The position numbers were made by a program, and so were the translations under genes. Of a DNA stretch of 64,000 nt, positions 29,904-38,468 are shown piece by piece. Positions within the stretch are counted from its first letter, which is position 1. The number at the start of each line of letters is the position of its first letter. The notes under the pieces are model-generated. The model worked only from the letters and a program-made list of their open reading frames with translations. It was not told the origin of the DNA and ran no database searches. This DNA is from Aquabacterium sp. J223 (lineage in GTDB: Bacteria; Pseudomonadota; Gammaproteobacteria; Burkholderiales; Burkholderiaceae_C), in assembly GCF_024666615.1 (NCBI RefSeq), contig NZ_CP088297.1, positions 1,612,001 through 1,676,000 of the forward strand. Direction: 5' to 3'.

Positions 29904-31816
29904 GAACTCCCTGACGGGATGGCTTCGTTCGGCTTTGCGTGGCCGCGGAGCGTTCGAAAATCCCGTACTCGAACAAGAATACAGCAGGCTTTACCGCAGC
30001 GTTGGGGTCAGATTCATGACCATCAGCGCCGGACTCGCCGCTTTTGCGTTTGTCGTCTTCTTCGTCGGGGATCTGGTGGCGGGCAAATCCCTCCTGGATT
30101 TCCCGCAGCCGCTGCGCCTTTTCCTCATCGCCGGCCTGACGGCCCCTGACCGTCTCGTCCCTGCGCTACCGCCTGTGGTTCCTGCGCAACTACGCGCCGA
30201 TGAAGATGGGCGTGTTGCTGGCGACGTCGGCGCTCACCGCCTACATCGCCTTCACCAGCCGCCAGGGCGAGGCGGCCAACATGCAGTACTGGAGCCTCAC
30301 CGCCTCTGGTGTGCTGCTGACCATCGTCATCTACGGCTTCACCCGGCTCAGCGCCTGGCAGACGCTGGTGCTGGGGCTGTTCAACCTCGGCGTGTTCTGC
30401 GGCATCGCCCTGCTGGCGCCGGTGGACGCCCGGCTGTACAGCCGCATGGCGGTGCACCTGCTGGCGGCCAACGTCGCCTGCTACACGCTGAACCGGCTGG
30501 TCAGCTGGCGTGAACGCAAATTGTTTTGGCATGTCAAGCGCCGGCGCAGCATTACTGAATTGCGCAAGGCGAAGGAAAAGGCCGAGGCCGCCGACCGGGC
30601 GAAATCGAGCTTTCTCGCCAACATGAGTCATGAAATCCGTACACCGATGAACGGGATCATCGGCACCCTGGCGCTGCTGGACCGCGCCAAGCTGCCGCAG
30701 GACCAGCAGCACCTGATCGACCTGGCCCGGCTGTCGGCCGACACGTTGATGGGCGTGCTCAACGACCTGCTCGACTTCGCCAAGATCGATGCCAAGAAGG
30801 TGGCCCTGCGGCCGCGGCCGTTCGACGTCCGGGCCTGCGTGCTGGAGGCCTGCGAGGTGTTCAAGGCCACCGCCGAAGCCAAGGGCCTGCTGCTGCGGGT
30901 GCGGGTGGCGGAGGTCGACCGCGGCACCGCCCAGGTGGTCGGCGACCAGGAGAAGCTGCGCCGGGTGCTGATGAACCTGGTCAGCAATGCCATCAAGTTC
31001 ACCCACCACGGAGTGGTCGACGTGCGTCTGGTCGCCGAGGACCTGGGCGAAGAGGTGCGCGTCGAGGTGCAGGTGCGCGACACCGGCATCGGCATCTCGG
31101 CCGACAAGATGCACGAGCTGTTCCAGCCGTTCTACCAGGTGGAGACGGGCAGCAACCGGTCCTACGGCGGCACCGGCCTCGGCCTGGCCATCTCGCGGCA
31201 GCTGGTCGAGGCGATGGGCGGTGCCATCACGCTGGCCAGCGAGCCGGGCGCGGGCACCGTGTTCACGGTCGCACTCGCCTTGCCCAAGGCGGCGCTGACC
31301 AACAGCTCGCCGATGCCGCTGCAGTCGCTGGAGCGACCGGTCGGTCGGGCGCCGCTGGCCGGCACCGTGCTGCTGGTCGAGGACAACGACGTCAACGCGT
31401 ACATCTCCGAGGCCATCCTCAAGCGCATGGGGCTGCTGGTGGTGCACGCGGGCAACGGCCCGCAGGCGGTGGAGCTGTACCGCAGCCGGGCCTTCGACGC
31501 CGTGTTGATGGACTGCGAGATGCCCGGCATGGACGGCTACCGCGCCACCCGCGAGATCCGCGCGCTGGAGGAGGTGAGCGGCCGCCGGCGCACGCCGGTG
31601 ATCGCGCTGACGGCGCATGCGCTGGAGCTGGTGCGCGAGGCCTGCCTGGCCAGCGGCATGGACCACTACCTGAGCAAGCCGCTCGACCCCGAGACCGGCG
31701 AGGCGGTGCTGCGCCAGCTGATCGAAGGGCCGCGGGGCATCGCCGGCACCACGGCGGTGGACATCGACCTCGCTTCCTTCGACCGCGACAACCCCTGGTC
31801 GAACGCGATTCATTGA
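29902..31816 (+). CDS. Membrane-sensor hybrid histidine kinase, apparent frameshift
   Basis: A hybrid kinase of about 637 residues once a C4 run (30143-30146) is read as C3; as given the frame breaks after FLIAGLTA. The N-terminal 190 residues carry about six membrane spans and no periplasmic loop domain, an arrangement seen in quorum-sensing kinases such as CqsS and PhcS. A HisKA domain has the phospho-His in [11 protein letters not shown], the HATPase_c has [20 protein letters not shown] and [10 protein letters not shown], and a C-terminal receiver carries VEDNDVN with phospho-Asp in [11 protein letters not shown]. No output domain or HPt is present. Divergence from a FeeM-like acyltransferase suggests it may sense that enzyme's product (inference). 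Confidence 0.8.
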
Positions 31817-31973
31817 GCCCCCCGGGCCCAGGGGCCCGCCCCGCGCGGGGCCACCAGCACGGACCGGGGACCCGGATCCGCTTTGGCGCGCTAAGCGAGA
31901 GCCCGCCCCTGCCTGCCTTTGGCAAGCTGTCCCCCTGGGACGGGGAGAATGGCGAGGCCACCCCCTCGCCGCC
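31817..31973. other. GC-rich intergenic region with dyads
   Basis: This 157-base gap holds the perfect palindrome CCCCGCGCGGGG (31839-31850) and neighbouring GGGCCC repeats, but no T-run, so it is not a classical terminator. I see no gene in it. It resembles the GC-rich intergenic filler common in this type of genome. Confidence 0.4.
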
Positions 31974-33296
31974 ATGACCGCCCCGAGCCCCCGCCCCGAC
32001 CAGTTCGCGCTGCTGCGCCAGCGGCGCTTCGCGCCGTTCTTCTGCACGCAGTTCCTGGGCGCGGCCAACGACAACCTGTTCAAGTTCGCCGTCACCGTGC
32101 TGCTGACCTACCAGCTGCAGGTGGCGTGGCTGCCGCCGGCGATGGCCGGGCTGGTGATCGGGGCGCTGTTCATCCTGCCCTTCCTGCTCTTCTCCGCCAC
32201 CAGCGGCCAGATCGCCGATCGCCACGACAAGGCGGCGGTGATGCGGGCGGTGAAGACGCTGGAGATCGCCATCATGGCGCTGGCGGCGTGGGGCCTGTGG
32301 ACCCAGGGCGTGGTGGTGCTGCTGGCCTGCATCTTCCTGATGGGCGTGCATTCGGCGCTGTTCGGCCCGGTCAAGTACGCCTACCTGCCGCAGCACCTGG
32401 CGCCGGCCGAACTGACCGGCGGCAACGGCATGGTGCAGATGGGCACCTTCGTCGCCATCCTGCTCGGCAACGTCGCCGGCGGCGTGCTGGTCGCGCTGCC
32501 GGGGATCGGGCCGCAGGCCGCCGCCGCGGGCGGTCTGGCGCTGGCGCTGCTGGGCCGGCTGGCGGTGCAGTTCGTGCCGGCCTCCCCGGCGCCGTCGCCC
32601 GGGCTGGTCATCCACTGGAACCCGATCACCGAGACCTGGGCCAACCTCAGGCTCGCCCGGCGCGACCCGGTGGTCTTCCGCTCGCTGCTCGGCATCTCCT
32701 GGATGTGGTTCTTCGGCGCGGTGTTCCTGGCCCAGTTCCCGGCCTTCGCGAAGGAGGTGCTGCGGGGCGACGAGCACGTGGCCTCGCTGCTGGTGGTCGT
32801 GTTCTCGGTCGGGGTGGGCGCCGGCGCGCTGCTGTGCGAGCGACTGTCGCGCGGGCAGGTGGAGATCGGCATGGTGCCGCTGGGCGCCGCCGGCATGAGC
32901 CTGTTCGCCATCGACCTGTACTTCGCCACCCGCGGCCTGGGCCAGGGGCCGCTGATGGACATCGCCGCCTTCATGGCGGTGACGGCGCACTGGCGGGTGG
33001 TGGTGGACCTGCTGCTGCTGTCGATGTCGGTGGGCGTCTACAGCGTGCCGATGTACGCCATGGTGCAGCTGCGCACGCCGGCCTCGCACCGGGCGCGCAT
33101 CATCGCGGCGAACAACATCCTCAACGCGCTGTTCATGGTGGCCAGCGCGGTCATCGCCGGCGCCCTGCTGGCCACGGGCCTCGGGCTGGCGGAGGTGTTC
33201 CTCGCGGTCGGCCTGGCCAACGCGGTGGTCACCGGCGTGATTTTCTGGCTGGTGCCGGACTACCTGCGCCGCCTGCGCGCCTGGGCCGGCGCCTAG
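31974..33296 (+). CDS. MFS transporter, LplT-like (lysophospholipid) family
   Basis: A 440-residue major facilitator protein with about 12 spans. The start FFCTQFLGAANDNLFKFA and the loop SGQIADRHDKAAVMRAVK match the LplT family, which flips lysophospholipids across the inner membrane; so do GPVKYAYLPQHL and the AANNILNALFMV segment near residue 380. In E. coli lplT pairs with the acyltransferase aas. Here no aas follows (the next gene is convergent), though in many bacteria the two are fused or elsewhere. The substrate is therefore inferred from family only. Confidence 0.85.
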   Translation: MTAPSPRPDQFALLRQRRFAPFFCTQFLGAANDNLFKFAVTVLLTYQLQVAWLPPAMAGLVIGALFILPFLLFSATSGQIADRHDKAAVMRAVKTLEIAIMALAAWGLWTQGVVVLLACIFLMGVHSALFGPVKYAYLPQHLAPAELTGGNGMVQMGTFVAILLGNVAGGVLVALPGIGPQAAAAGGLALALLGRLAVQFVPASPAPSPGLVIHWNPITETWANLRLARRDPVVFRSLLGISWMWFFGAVFLAQFPAFAKEVLRGDEHVASLLVVVFSVGVGAGALLCERLSRGQVEIGMVPLGAAGMSLFAIDLYFATRGLGQGPLMDIAAFMAVTAHWRVVVDLLLLSMSVGVYSVPMYAMVQLRTPASHRARIIAANNILNALFMVASAVIAGALLATGLGLAEVFLAVGLANAVVTGVIFWLVPDYLRRLRAWAGA

Positions 33297-34090
33297 GCCG
33301 GCAGCCGCAGCACGGCATCCGCCGGCATGGCGGGCACGCCCTCGTCGAGCAGCAGCACGCTGGCGATGTCCGACCGCGCCACGCCCAGCCGCCGCAGCTG
33401 GTGCGGCACGCCGAGGTCGTCGCGCACATGGCCGTTGCCGGCGATCAGCACCGCGCGGCGGCCGGGCGCCAGCCCCTGGCTCATGGCCTGAGCCAGCGCG
33501 GCGTCGCGCAGCCGCTGCGCGCGCACGAGGCCGGGGACCAGCGCCGCGGGCAGGGCGTCGCCGTGGGCGTCGGCGATCTCGCCGACCAGCCGCTGCGCCA
33601 GGGCATCGGTCCAGCCGGGGTCGCGCAGCGCCGGTGCCAGGTCGTCGGGCACGGCCGCGGCGTCGCGCACCACCGCCCGCGCCGCCTCGCGCGACAGGTT
33701 GCCGCCGACGATCTCGGCCCGTGCGGCCAGCGCCGCCTCCACCAGCGGCCGGTGCAGCGGCCAGCGCCAGCCGGCACGGTCCAGCGCGGCGGCGTCGGCG
33801 ATGGCGTCGGCGTCGGCGCCGCGCGCCTGCGCCTGTGCGATCGCGGCGTCGCGGCCGCGGTCCATCTGCTCGAAGACGATGCGCAGCCGCGTCGGCGTGG
33901 CCGCCGCGAGCTGCGCGATCCAGGCCGCTCGCAGCCGGTGGTGGGCCGCGCGGTCGTGCAACTCACCGAGCAGCACGAAGCGGCGCTCGCGGGCCACCCC
34001 GGGCAGTGCCGGCGGTCCGGCCAGGGCGGCGCAGCCGGGCAGCGGCAGCGCCGCCGCACACTTCAGCAGACCGCGCCGCGACGACCTCAC
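33293..34090 (-). CDS. ChaN-family (haem-binding-like) lipoprotein/protein
   Basis: A 265-residue member of the ChaN/DUF399 family. The N-terminus is a signal-like stretch (RSSRRGLLKCAAALPLPGC) with a possible lipobox Cys at LPGC. Then come the family motifs RFVLLGELHDRAAHH (ChaN GE.HD), RIVFEQMDR and IAGNGHVRDDLGVP. Campylobacter ChaN binds cofacial haems through a Tyr, but the role here is unknown. I start it at the GTG at 34090, which overlaps the stop of the linker frame (GTGA) and has GGAGG eight bases upstream. It is the last gene of the ada-alkA/ogt/EamA operon and overlaps the stop of the convergent MFS gene by four bases. Confidence 0.82.
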   Translation of the reverse strand: MRSSRRGLLKCAAALPLPGCAALAGPPALPGVARERRFVLLGELHDRAAHHRLRAAWIAQLAAATPTRLRIVFEQMDRGRDAAIAQAQARGADADAIADAAALDRAGWRWPLHRPLVEAALAARAEIVGGNLSREAARAVVRDAAAVPDDLAPALRDPGWTDALAQRLVGEIADAHGDALPAALVPGLVRAQRLRDAALAQAMSQGLAPGRRAVLIAGNGHVRDDLGVPHQLRRLGVARSDIASVLLLDEGVPAMPADAVLRLPA

Positions 34091-34152
34091 TGGACGACCC
34101 TCCGCGTCACGCGCTCCGGGATTCGCACTTGGGAGCGGCCCGGCGTGCTCAT
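34087..34152 (-). repeat. Translatable intergenic linker element (copy A)
   Basis: This 66-base element fills exactly the space between the EamA stop (ATGA overlap at 34149-34152) and the ChaN GTG start (GTGA overlap at 34087-34090), forming a 21-residue open frame. It shares with 58993-59056 a 55-base block, about four fifths identical, that contains CCGCTCCC, GCGAAyCCC and GGGTCGTC. In the frame of the downstream gene both copies read AGPLPSANP. A GGAGG tract stands eight bases before the GTG, so the element supplies the ribosome-binding site. Confidence 0.65.
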
Positions 34153-35039
34153 GCCGCCTTGGCCCGGCGCCGTCCCGGCACCACCAGCCCGGTGACCAGC
34201 GCCGTGCCGGCGAGGATGACCGCACCGCCCGTCAGCATGGCGGCGGTCACCGGCTCGTCCAGCAGCAGTCCGCCCCACAGCGTGGCGAAGACGGGGACGA
34301 GGTAGGTCACCGACAGCGCCGTCGCCGGCCCGCTGCGGGCGAGCAGCCGGAAGTAGAGGACGTAGGCCACGCCGGTGGACAGCAGCGCCAGCGCGGCCAC
34401 CGAGCCCCAGGCCAGCGCGCCGGGCAGGCGGGCCGGCCAGGTGAGCGCCGCGGCCGGCGCCAGCACGATGGCGCTGGCGAGCAGGCTGCCGGTGGCCAGC
34501 ACGATCACCGGCACGCTGTTCGTCCAGCGCCGGGTCATGCTGGCCGCCAGGCCGTAGGCCGCGGTGGCGGCCAGGCAGGCCAGCACCGCCCACGGGCCGG
34601 CCTGCCCGCCACCGGCGCCCGCCTTGGTCAGCGCCAGGCCGGCGGCGCCGGCGAACCCGATGGCAAGGCCCAACGCCTTCCAGCCGCCGGGCCGTTCGCC
34701 CAGCCAGGCCCAGGCGATGAGCGCGCCCCACAGCGGCGTGGTGGCGTTGAACACACCCAGCATGCCGGCCGGCAGCGACAGCGCCGCGACGTTGAACAGC
34801 GTGAACGGCAGCGCCGAGTTGAAGAAGCCGACGGCCAGCAGCGCCCGCCAGTGCGTCAACAACGCCGGCGCTTGGCCCTGCCACAGCAGCAGCGGCAGCA
34901 GGCACAGCGCGCCGCCGACGATGCGCAGCGTGGCCAGCGGCAGCGGGCCGAACTCCGGCACCGCGATGCGGGTGAACAGGAAGGACCCGCCCCACAGCGA
35001 GGCCAGCGCGAGCAGTTCGATGACGTCGACCCGCTTCAT
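34149..35039 (-). CDS. EamA/DMT-family transporter
   Basis: A 296-residue drug/metabolite transporter with ten predicted spans in two EamA halves. The first begins [32 protein letters not shown] and the second near residue 150 ([24 protein letters not shown]). The ATG at 35039 overlaps the ogt stop as ATGA. Function within a DNA-repair operon is unclear; export of a small metabolite is the family's usual role. It is followed directly by the linker element and ChaN. Confidence 0.92.
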   Translation of the reverse strand: MKRVDVIELLALASLWGGSFLFTRIAVPEFGPLPLATLRIVGGALCLLPLLLWQGQAPALLTHWRALLAVGFFNSALPFTLFNVAALSLPAGMLGVFNATTPLWGALIAWAWLGERPGGWKALGLAIGFAGAAGLALTKAGAGGGQAGPWAVLACLAATAAYGLAASMTRRWTNSVPVIVLATGSLLASAIVLAPAAALTWPARLPGALAWGSVAALALLSTGVAYVLYFRLLARSGPATALSVTYLVPVFATLWGGLLLDEPVTAAMLTGGAVILAGTALVTGLVVPGRRRAKAA

Positions 35040-35578
35040 GCCGGGGCCAGCGCGCGCCGGTGCGCCGGCGGCAGCGCTGCGCCCACGCCTTCGAGCAGCA
35101 GCAGCGCCTGCTTGCGGTCCAGCCCGCCGGCGTAGCCGGTGAGGCCGCCGTCGTGGCCCAGCACCCGGTGGCAGGGCACGACGATGGACACCGGGTTGCG
35201 GCCGACCGCGGCGCCCACCGCACGCACCGCCGACGGCCGGCCGATGGCGCGGGCGATCGCGCCGTAGCCGGCGGTCGCGCCGCAGGGCAGGGCCAGCAGC
35301 GCCTGCCACACCGACTGCTGGAAGGCGGTGCCGTGCAGGTCCAGCGGCAGCTCGAAGCGGCGGCGCCGGCCGGCGAAGTGGTCGGTGATCTGGCGGGCCG
35401 CCTCGACCAGCAGCGGGTGGTCCGGCACCTCGGGGGCGCGCAGCGGCCCGGGGTGGTGGCGCTGGCCGTCGAACCAGGCGCCAGCCAGGCCGTGCCGCGC
35501 GGCGGCGAGGGTCATCGGCCCCAAGGGGGTGTCAACCTGGCACCAAGCGATCAGGTGCGTGTTCAGCGAAGCGGTCAT
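35036..35578 (-). CDS. ogt: Methylated-DNA--protein-cysteine S-methyltransferase
   Basis: A 180-residue O6-alkylguanine-DNA alkyltransferase. The active-site motif PCHRV ([13 protein letters not shown] near residue 132) contains the acceptor Cys. The helix-turn-helix and Arg finger lie in [25 protein letters not shown]. An N-terminal RNase H-like domain precedes it. It removes alkyl groups from O6-methylguanine in a suicide reaction. It overlaps the upstream ada-alkA gene and the downstream EamA gene by four bases each (ATGA), so the three are translationally coupled. The ada-type activator upstream suggests methylation-inducible expression. Confidence 0.95.
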   Translation of the reverse strand: MTASLNTHLIAWCQVDTPLGPMTLAAARHGLAGAWFDGQRHHPGPLRAPEVPDHPLLVEAARQITDHFAGRRRRFELPLDLHGTAFQQSVWQALLALPCGATAGYGAIARAIGRPSAVRAVGAAVGRNPVSIVVPCHRVLGHDGGLTGYAGGLDRKQALLLLEGVGAALPPAHRRALAPA

Positions 35579-37077
35579 GTGGCGGTCCTGTGGTCCAGCG
35601 CCTGCCAGGCGCGGATGACGGCGTAGCTGCGCCAGGGCCGGCAGGCCTGCACGGCCTCGGTGGCCGCCGCCGCGGTGGTGACGCCGAAGGCGCGCAGCAG
35701 GCCGAGGTCCGAGGCCGGCCAGGCGTCGGGCCAGCCCAGCACGCGCAGCGCAATCAGCTGGGCCGTCCACGGGCCGATGCCGGGCAGCGCGAGCAGCGCG
35801 GCCAGGGTGGTGTCCAGGTCGGCGCCCCCGGCGTCGAGCACCAGCGACCCGTCGGCCACGGCCCGTGCCAGGGCCTGCAGCGCGGCCACCCGCTGGCGCA
35901 CGATGCCCAGGCGGCCGAGGTCGTCGGCGTCGGCGGCGGCCAGCACCGCGGGCGTGGGGAAGGCACGGTCGAGCTCCGCGAAGGGCGTGGCCACCGGCGT
36001 GCCGAAGCGCGCGACCAGCCGCAGCGCCAGCGTGCGTGCGGCAGCCACGCTGATCTGCTGGCCGAGCACGATGCGCACCGCCGTCTCGAAGCCGTCCGCG
36101 CTGCCGGGCAGGCGCAGGCCGGGCACCGGCGCGAAGGGCAGGGCGGCCAGGGCGACGTCGATCGGCTCCGGGTCGGCGTCCAGGTCCAGCGCCTGGCGCA
36201 CCCGGCGCACCAGCCGGCCCAGCACCGGCGCGAAGGCGGGCGCGGCGTCCAGCACCAGCTCATGGCGTTCGACGTCGAAGCGCGCGGACAGCCAGCCGTC
36301 GATGGCGCCCTGTCCATCGGGCGCGGGCAGGCGCAGCGTGCGGCGCCACTGGCCGTCGGCCGTCACCCCCTCGACGCCGGGCAGCGCGCGGGCGCCGAGG
36401 AAGCGCAGCAGGCCCGCGGCGTCCAGCGGCGGGCGGAAGCCCAGGCGCAGCGTGAGCGCCGTACCGCCGGCCGGCCCCGCGCCGCCATGCCCTCGCCGCA
36501 GGTCGCTGGGCGACAGGCGGTAGCGCCGGGCCAGCGCCTCGTGCAGCCGGCGGCCGTCGCCAAAGCCGGCGGCCAGCGCCACCTGGGCCACGCCGAGGTC
36601 GGTGTCGGCCAGCAACTGTTTCGCCATCAGCAGCCGGGTGGTGAGCAGGTAGTCGATCGGCGTCACGCCGTGCGCGGCGGTGAAGAGCCGGCGCAGGTGC
36701 CGGTCGGTCACGCCCAGCCGCCGCGCCACCCGCGCCACCGGCTGCGGCTCGCCGTCGTGCGCCGCCGCCTGCAGCAGCGGCGCGGCCTGCGCGGCCAGCG
36801 CCTGCGTGGCGTCGGCGGTCGACCAGGTGCGGCCCGGCGCGCGTTCCGGCCGGCAGCGCAGGCAGGGGCGGAAGCCGGCCGCCTCGGCCGCCGCGGCATG
36901 GCCGAAGAAGCGGCAATGGGTCAGCCGTGGGGTGCGCACCCGGCACACCGGCCGGCAGTACACGCCGGTGGAGGTGACGCCGACGAACAGCCGGCCGTCG
37001 AAGCGCGCGTCGCGGGCGCACAGGGCCTGGTAGGCGGCGCTGTCGTCGGCGGTCGGGGCGTACGGCATGCGGGCCAT
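35575..37077 (-). CDS. AdaA-AlkA fusion: methylphosphotriester-sensing activator with 3-methyladenine DNA glycosylase
   Basis: A 500-residue fusion. The N-terminal Ada zinc domain (about 10-75) has the four-Cys set in GVYCRPVC and FRPCLRC. An AraC-type helix-turn-helix follows at about 90-185 (VARVARRLGVTDRHLRRLF). The C-terminal AlkA glycosylase (about 210-490) carries the N-terminal TBP-like part, then ILGQQISVAAA-type residues, the helix-hairpin-helix LLALPGIGPWTAQLIALR and catalytic Asp in WPASDLGL. It senses and repairs alkylated DNA and should activate the operon. The ATG at 37077 or 37068 are both plausible; cutA lies divergently about 76 bases away. Confidence 0.93.
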   Translation of the reverse strand: MARMPYAPTADDSAAYQALCARDARFDGRLFVGVTSTGVYCRPVCRVRTPRLTHCRFFGHAAAAEAAGFRPCLRCRPERAPGRTWSTADATQALAAQAAPLLQAAAHDGEPQPVARVARRLGVTDRHLRRLFTAAHGVTPIDYLLTTRLLMAKQLLADTDLGVAQVALAAGFGDGRRLHEALARRYRLSPSDLRRGHGGAGPAGGTALTLRLGFRPPLDAAGLLRFLGARALPGVEGVTADGQWRRTLRLPAPDGQGAIDGWLSARFDVERHELVLDAAPAFAPVLGRLVRRVRQALDLDADPEPIDVALAALPFAPVPGLRLPGSADGFETAVRIVLGQQISVAAARTLALRLVARFGTPVATPFAELDRAFPTPAVLAAADADDLGRLGIVRQRVAALQALARAVADGSLVLDAGGADLDTTLAALLALPGIGPWTAQLIALRVLGWPDAWPASDLGLLRAFGVTTAAAATEAVQACRPWRSYAVIRAWQALDHRTAT

Positions 37078-37153
37078 TGTGGCGAGGGTCGATGTCCCTG
37101 GCCGGCGCTTTGCGGACCTGTGCCTCGGTCTTCGCCGCATACTGGCCCCCGCC

Positions 37154-37483
37154 ATGCCCGAGCCGCTCGTCGCCCTCTTCACCACCGTCGGCAGCGAGGT
37201 CGATGCCCGCCGACTGGCCGCGCTGCTGGTCGAGCGGCGGCTGGCCGCCTGCGTGCAGGTCAGCGCCATCGAGAGCGTCTACCGCTGGCAGGGCGCCGTG
37301 CAGCAGGACCGGGAGTGGCGGCTGCTGGCCAAGACCCCCGAGGCCTGCCGTGACGCCGCGCTGACGGCCTGGCGCGAGGCCCATCCCTACGACCTGCCGG
37401 CGCTGTGGTGGCAGCCCGTCGACGCCGAGCCGCGCTACGCCGGCTGGGTCGCCGACGAGACCGCCCCGCCACGCCGGCCCTGA
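37154..37483 (+). CDS. cutA: Divalent cation tolerance protein CutA
   Basis: A 109-residue CutA1-type trimeric protein with the family pattern: the strand LVALFTTVGSEVDARRLAALLVERRLAACVQV, then ESVYRWQG, WRLLAKTP, and YDLPALWWQPVD near the end. Length and motifs match the family throughout. The role is still debated, with metal binding proposed. ATG 37154. It is followed 25 bases later by the pirin gene, which has AGGAG at 37498-37502. Confidence 0.93.
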   Translation: MPEPLVALFTTVGSEVDARRLAALLVERRLAACVQVSAIESVYRWQGAVQQDREWRLLAKTPEACRDAALTAWREAHPYDLPALWWQPVDAEPRYAGWVADETAPPRRP

Positions 37484-37508
37484 ACCCATCACCTGCCAGG
37501 AGCCCGCC

Positions 37509-38462
37509 ATGTCCGACCTGCTGCCGCCGTCGCTGGACACCGTCATCGTCCCGCGCAGTGCCGACCTCGGCGAGGGCATGGTGGTGCACCGCTCGCTGCC
37601 CCATGTGCAGCGGCGCACCGTCGGCCCCTTCGTCTTCTTCGACGCCATCGGGCCGTCGCGGCTGGCGCCCGGCCGCGCGATGGACGTGCGGCCGCACCCG
37701 CACATCGGCCTGGCCACCGTGACCTACCTGTTCGAGGGCGAGATCCTGCACCGCGACAGCCTGGGCTGCGTGCAGCCGATCAAGCCCGGCGCGGTGAACT
37801 GGATGACGGCCGGCCGCGGCATCGTGCATTCGGAGCGCACGCCGATGGAACTGCGCGGCGCGCCCGACGGCCTGCCGTACCACGGCGCGCAGGTGTGGGT
37901 GGCGCTGCCGGCGGACCGGGAAGAGGTCGAGCCCGCCTTCCACCACCACCCCGCCGACACGCTGCCCGCCTTCGACGATGGTGCCGGCGTGCAGGGCCGG
38001 CTGGTGCTCGGCGACCTGCAGGGCCTGCGCTCGCCGGTGGCGGTGTCCTCGCCGATGTTCCAGCTCGACCTGCGGCTGGCGCCCGGGGCGCGCTTCGAGC
38101 TGCCCGCCGAGCACGTGGAGCGCGCGGCCCACCTCTTCGAAGGCTCGCTCGAGGTCGAGGGGCATCCGCTCGAGGCCGGCCGCCTCGCCGTCTTCACGCG
38201 CGGCGTGCCCGTGGTGCTGCGCGCCGGCGACCAGGGCGCCCGCCTCATCGCCTTCGGCGGCGAGCCGCTGGAGGGCCCGCGCTTCGTCTGGTGGAACTTC
38301 GTCAGCAGCCGCAAGGAGCGCATCGAGCAGGCCAAGGCCGACTGGCAGGCCGGCCGCTTCGCCGCCGTGCCCGGCGAGACCGAGTTCATCCCGCTGCCGG
38401 AGAAGGTGGCGGCGCAGCCCGCGCCGCCGGCGCAGCAGCCGCGCCCGGTGGACTACCCCTGA
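37509..38462 (+). CDS. Pirin family protein (bicupin)
   Basis: A 317-residue pirin. The N-terminal cupin carries the metal ligands His63 and His65 (RPHPHIGLATVTY), His107 and Glu109 (GIVHSER). The C-terminal cupin spans about 175-290, with the pirin-specific end FVWWNFVSSRKERIEQAKADW. Bacterial pirins include quercetin dioxygenase-like enzymes and modulators of pyruvate dehydrogenase; none can be assigned here. A Pro/Ala-rich tail of about 20 residues follows. It may be in one transcript with cutA. Confidence 0.92.
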   Translation: MSDLLPPSLDTVIVPRSADLGEGMVVHRSLPHVQRRTVGPFVFFDAIGPSRLAPGRAMDVRPHPHIGLATVTYLFEGEILHRDSLGCVQPIKPGAVNWMTAGRGIVHSERTPMELRGAPDGLPYHGAQVWVALPADREEVEPAFHHHPADTLPAFDDGAGVQGRLVLGDLQGLRSPVAVSSPMFQLDLRLAPGARFELPAEHVERAAHLFEGSLEVEGHPLEAGRLAVFTRGVPVVLRAGDQGARLIAFGGEPLEGPRFVWWNFVSSRKERIEQAKADWQAGRFAAVPGETEFIPLPEKVAAQPAPPAQQPRPVDYP

Positions 38463-38468
38463 GCCCGT

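Noticed and set aside
30143..30146. Programmed ribosomal frameshift in the hybrid kinase
   Set aside because: There is no slippery heptamer or following structure that stands out, and the same kind of one-base defect occurs in several unrelated genes, so sequence error is simpler.
31839..31850. CCCCGCGCGGGG palindrome as a rho-independent terminator of the hybrid kinase gene
   Set aside because: No T-run follows and the stem has no proper loop, so I list it only as a dyad.
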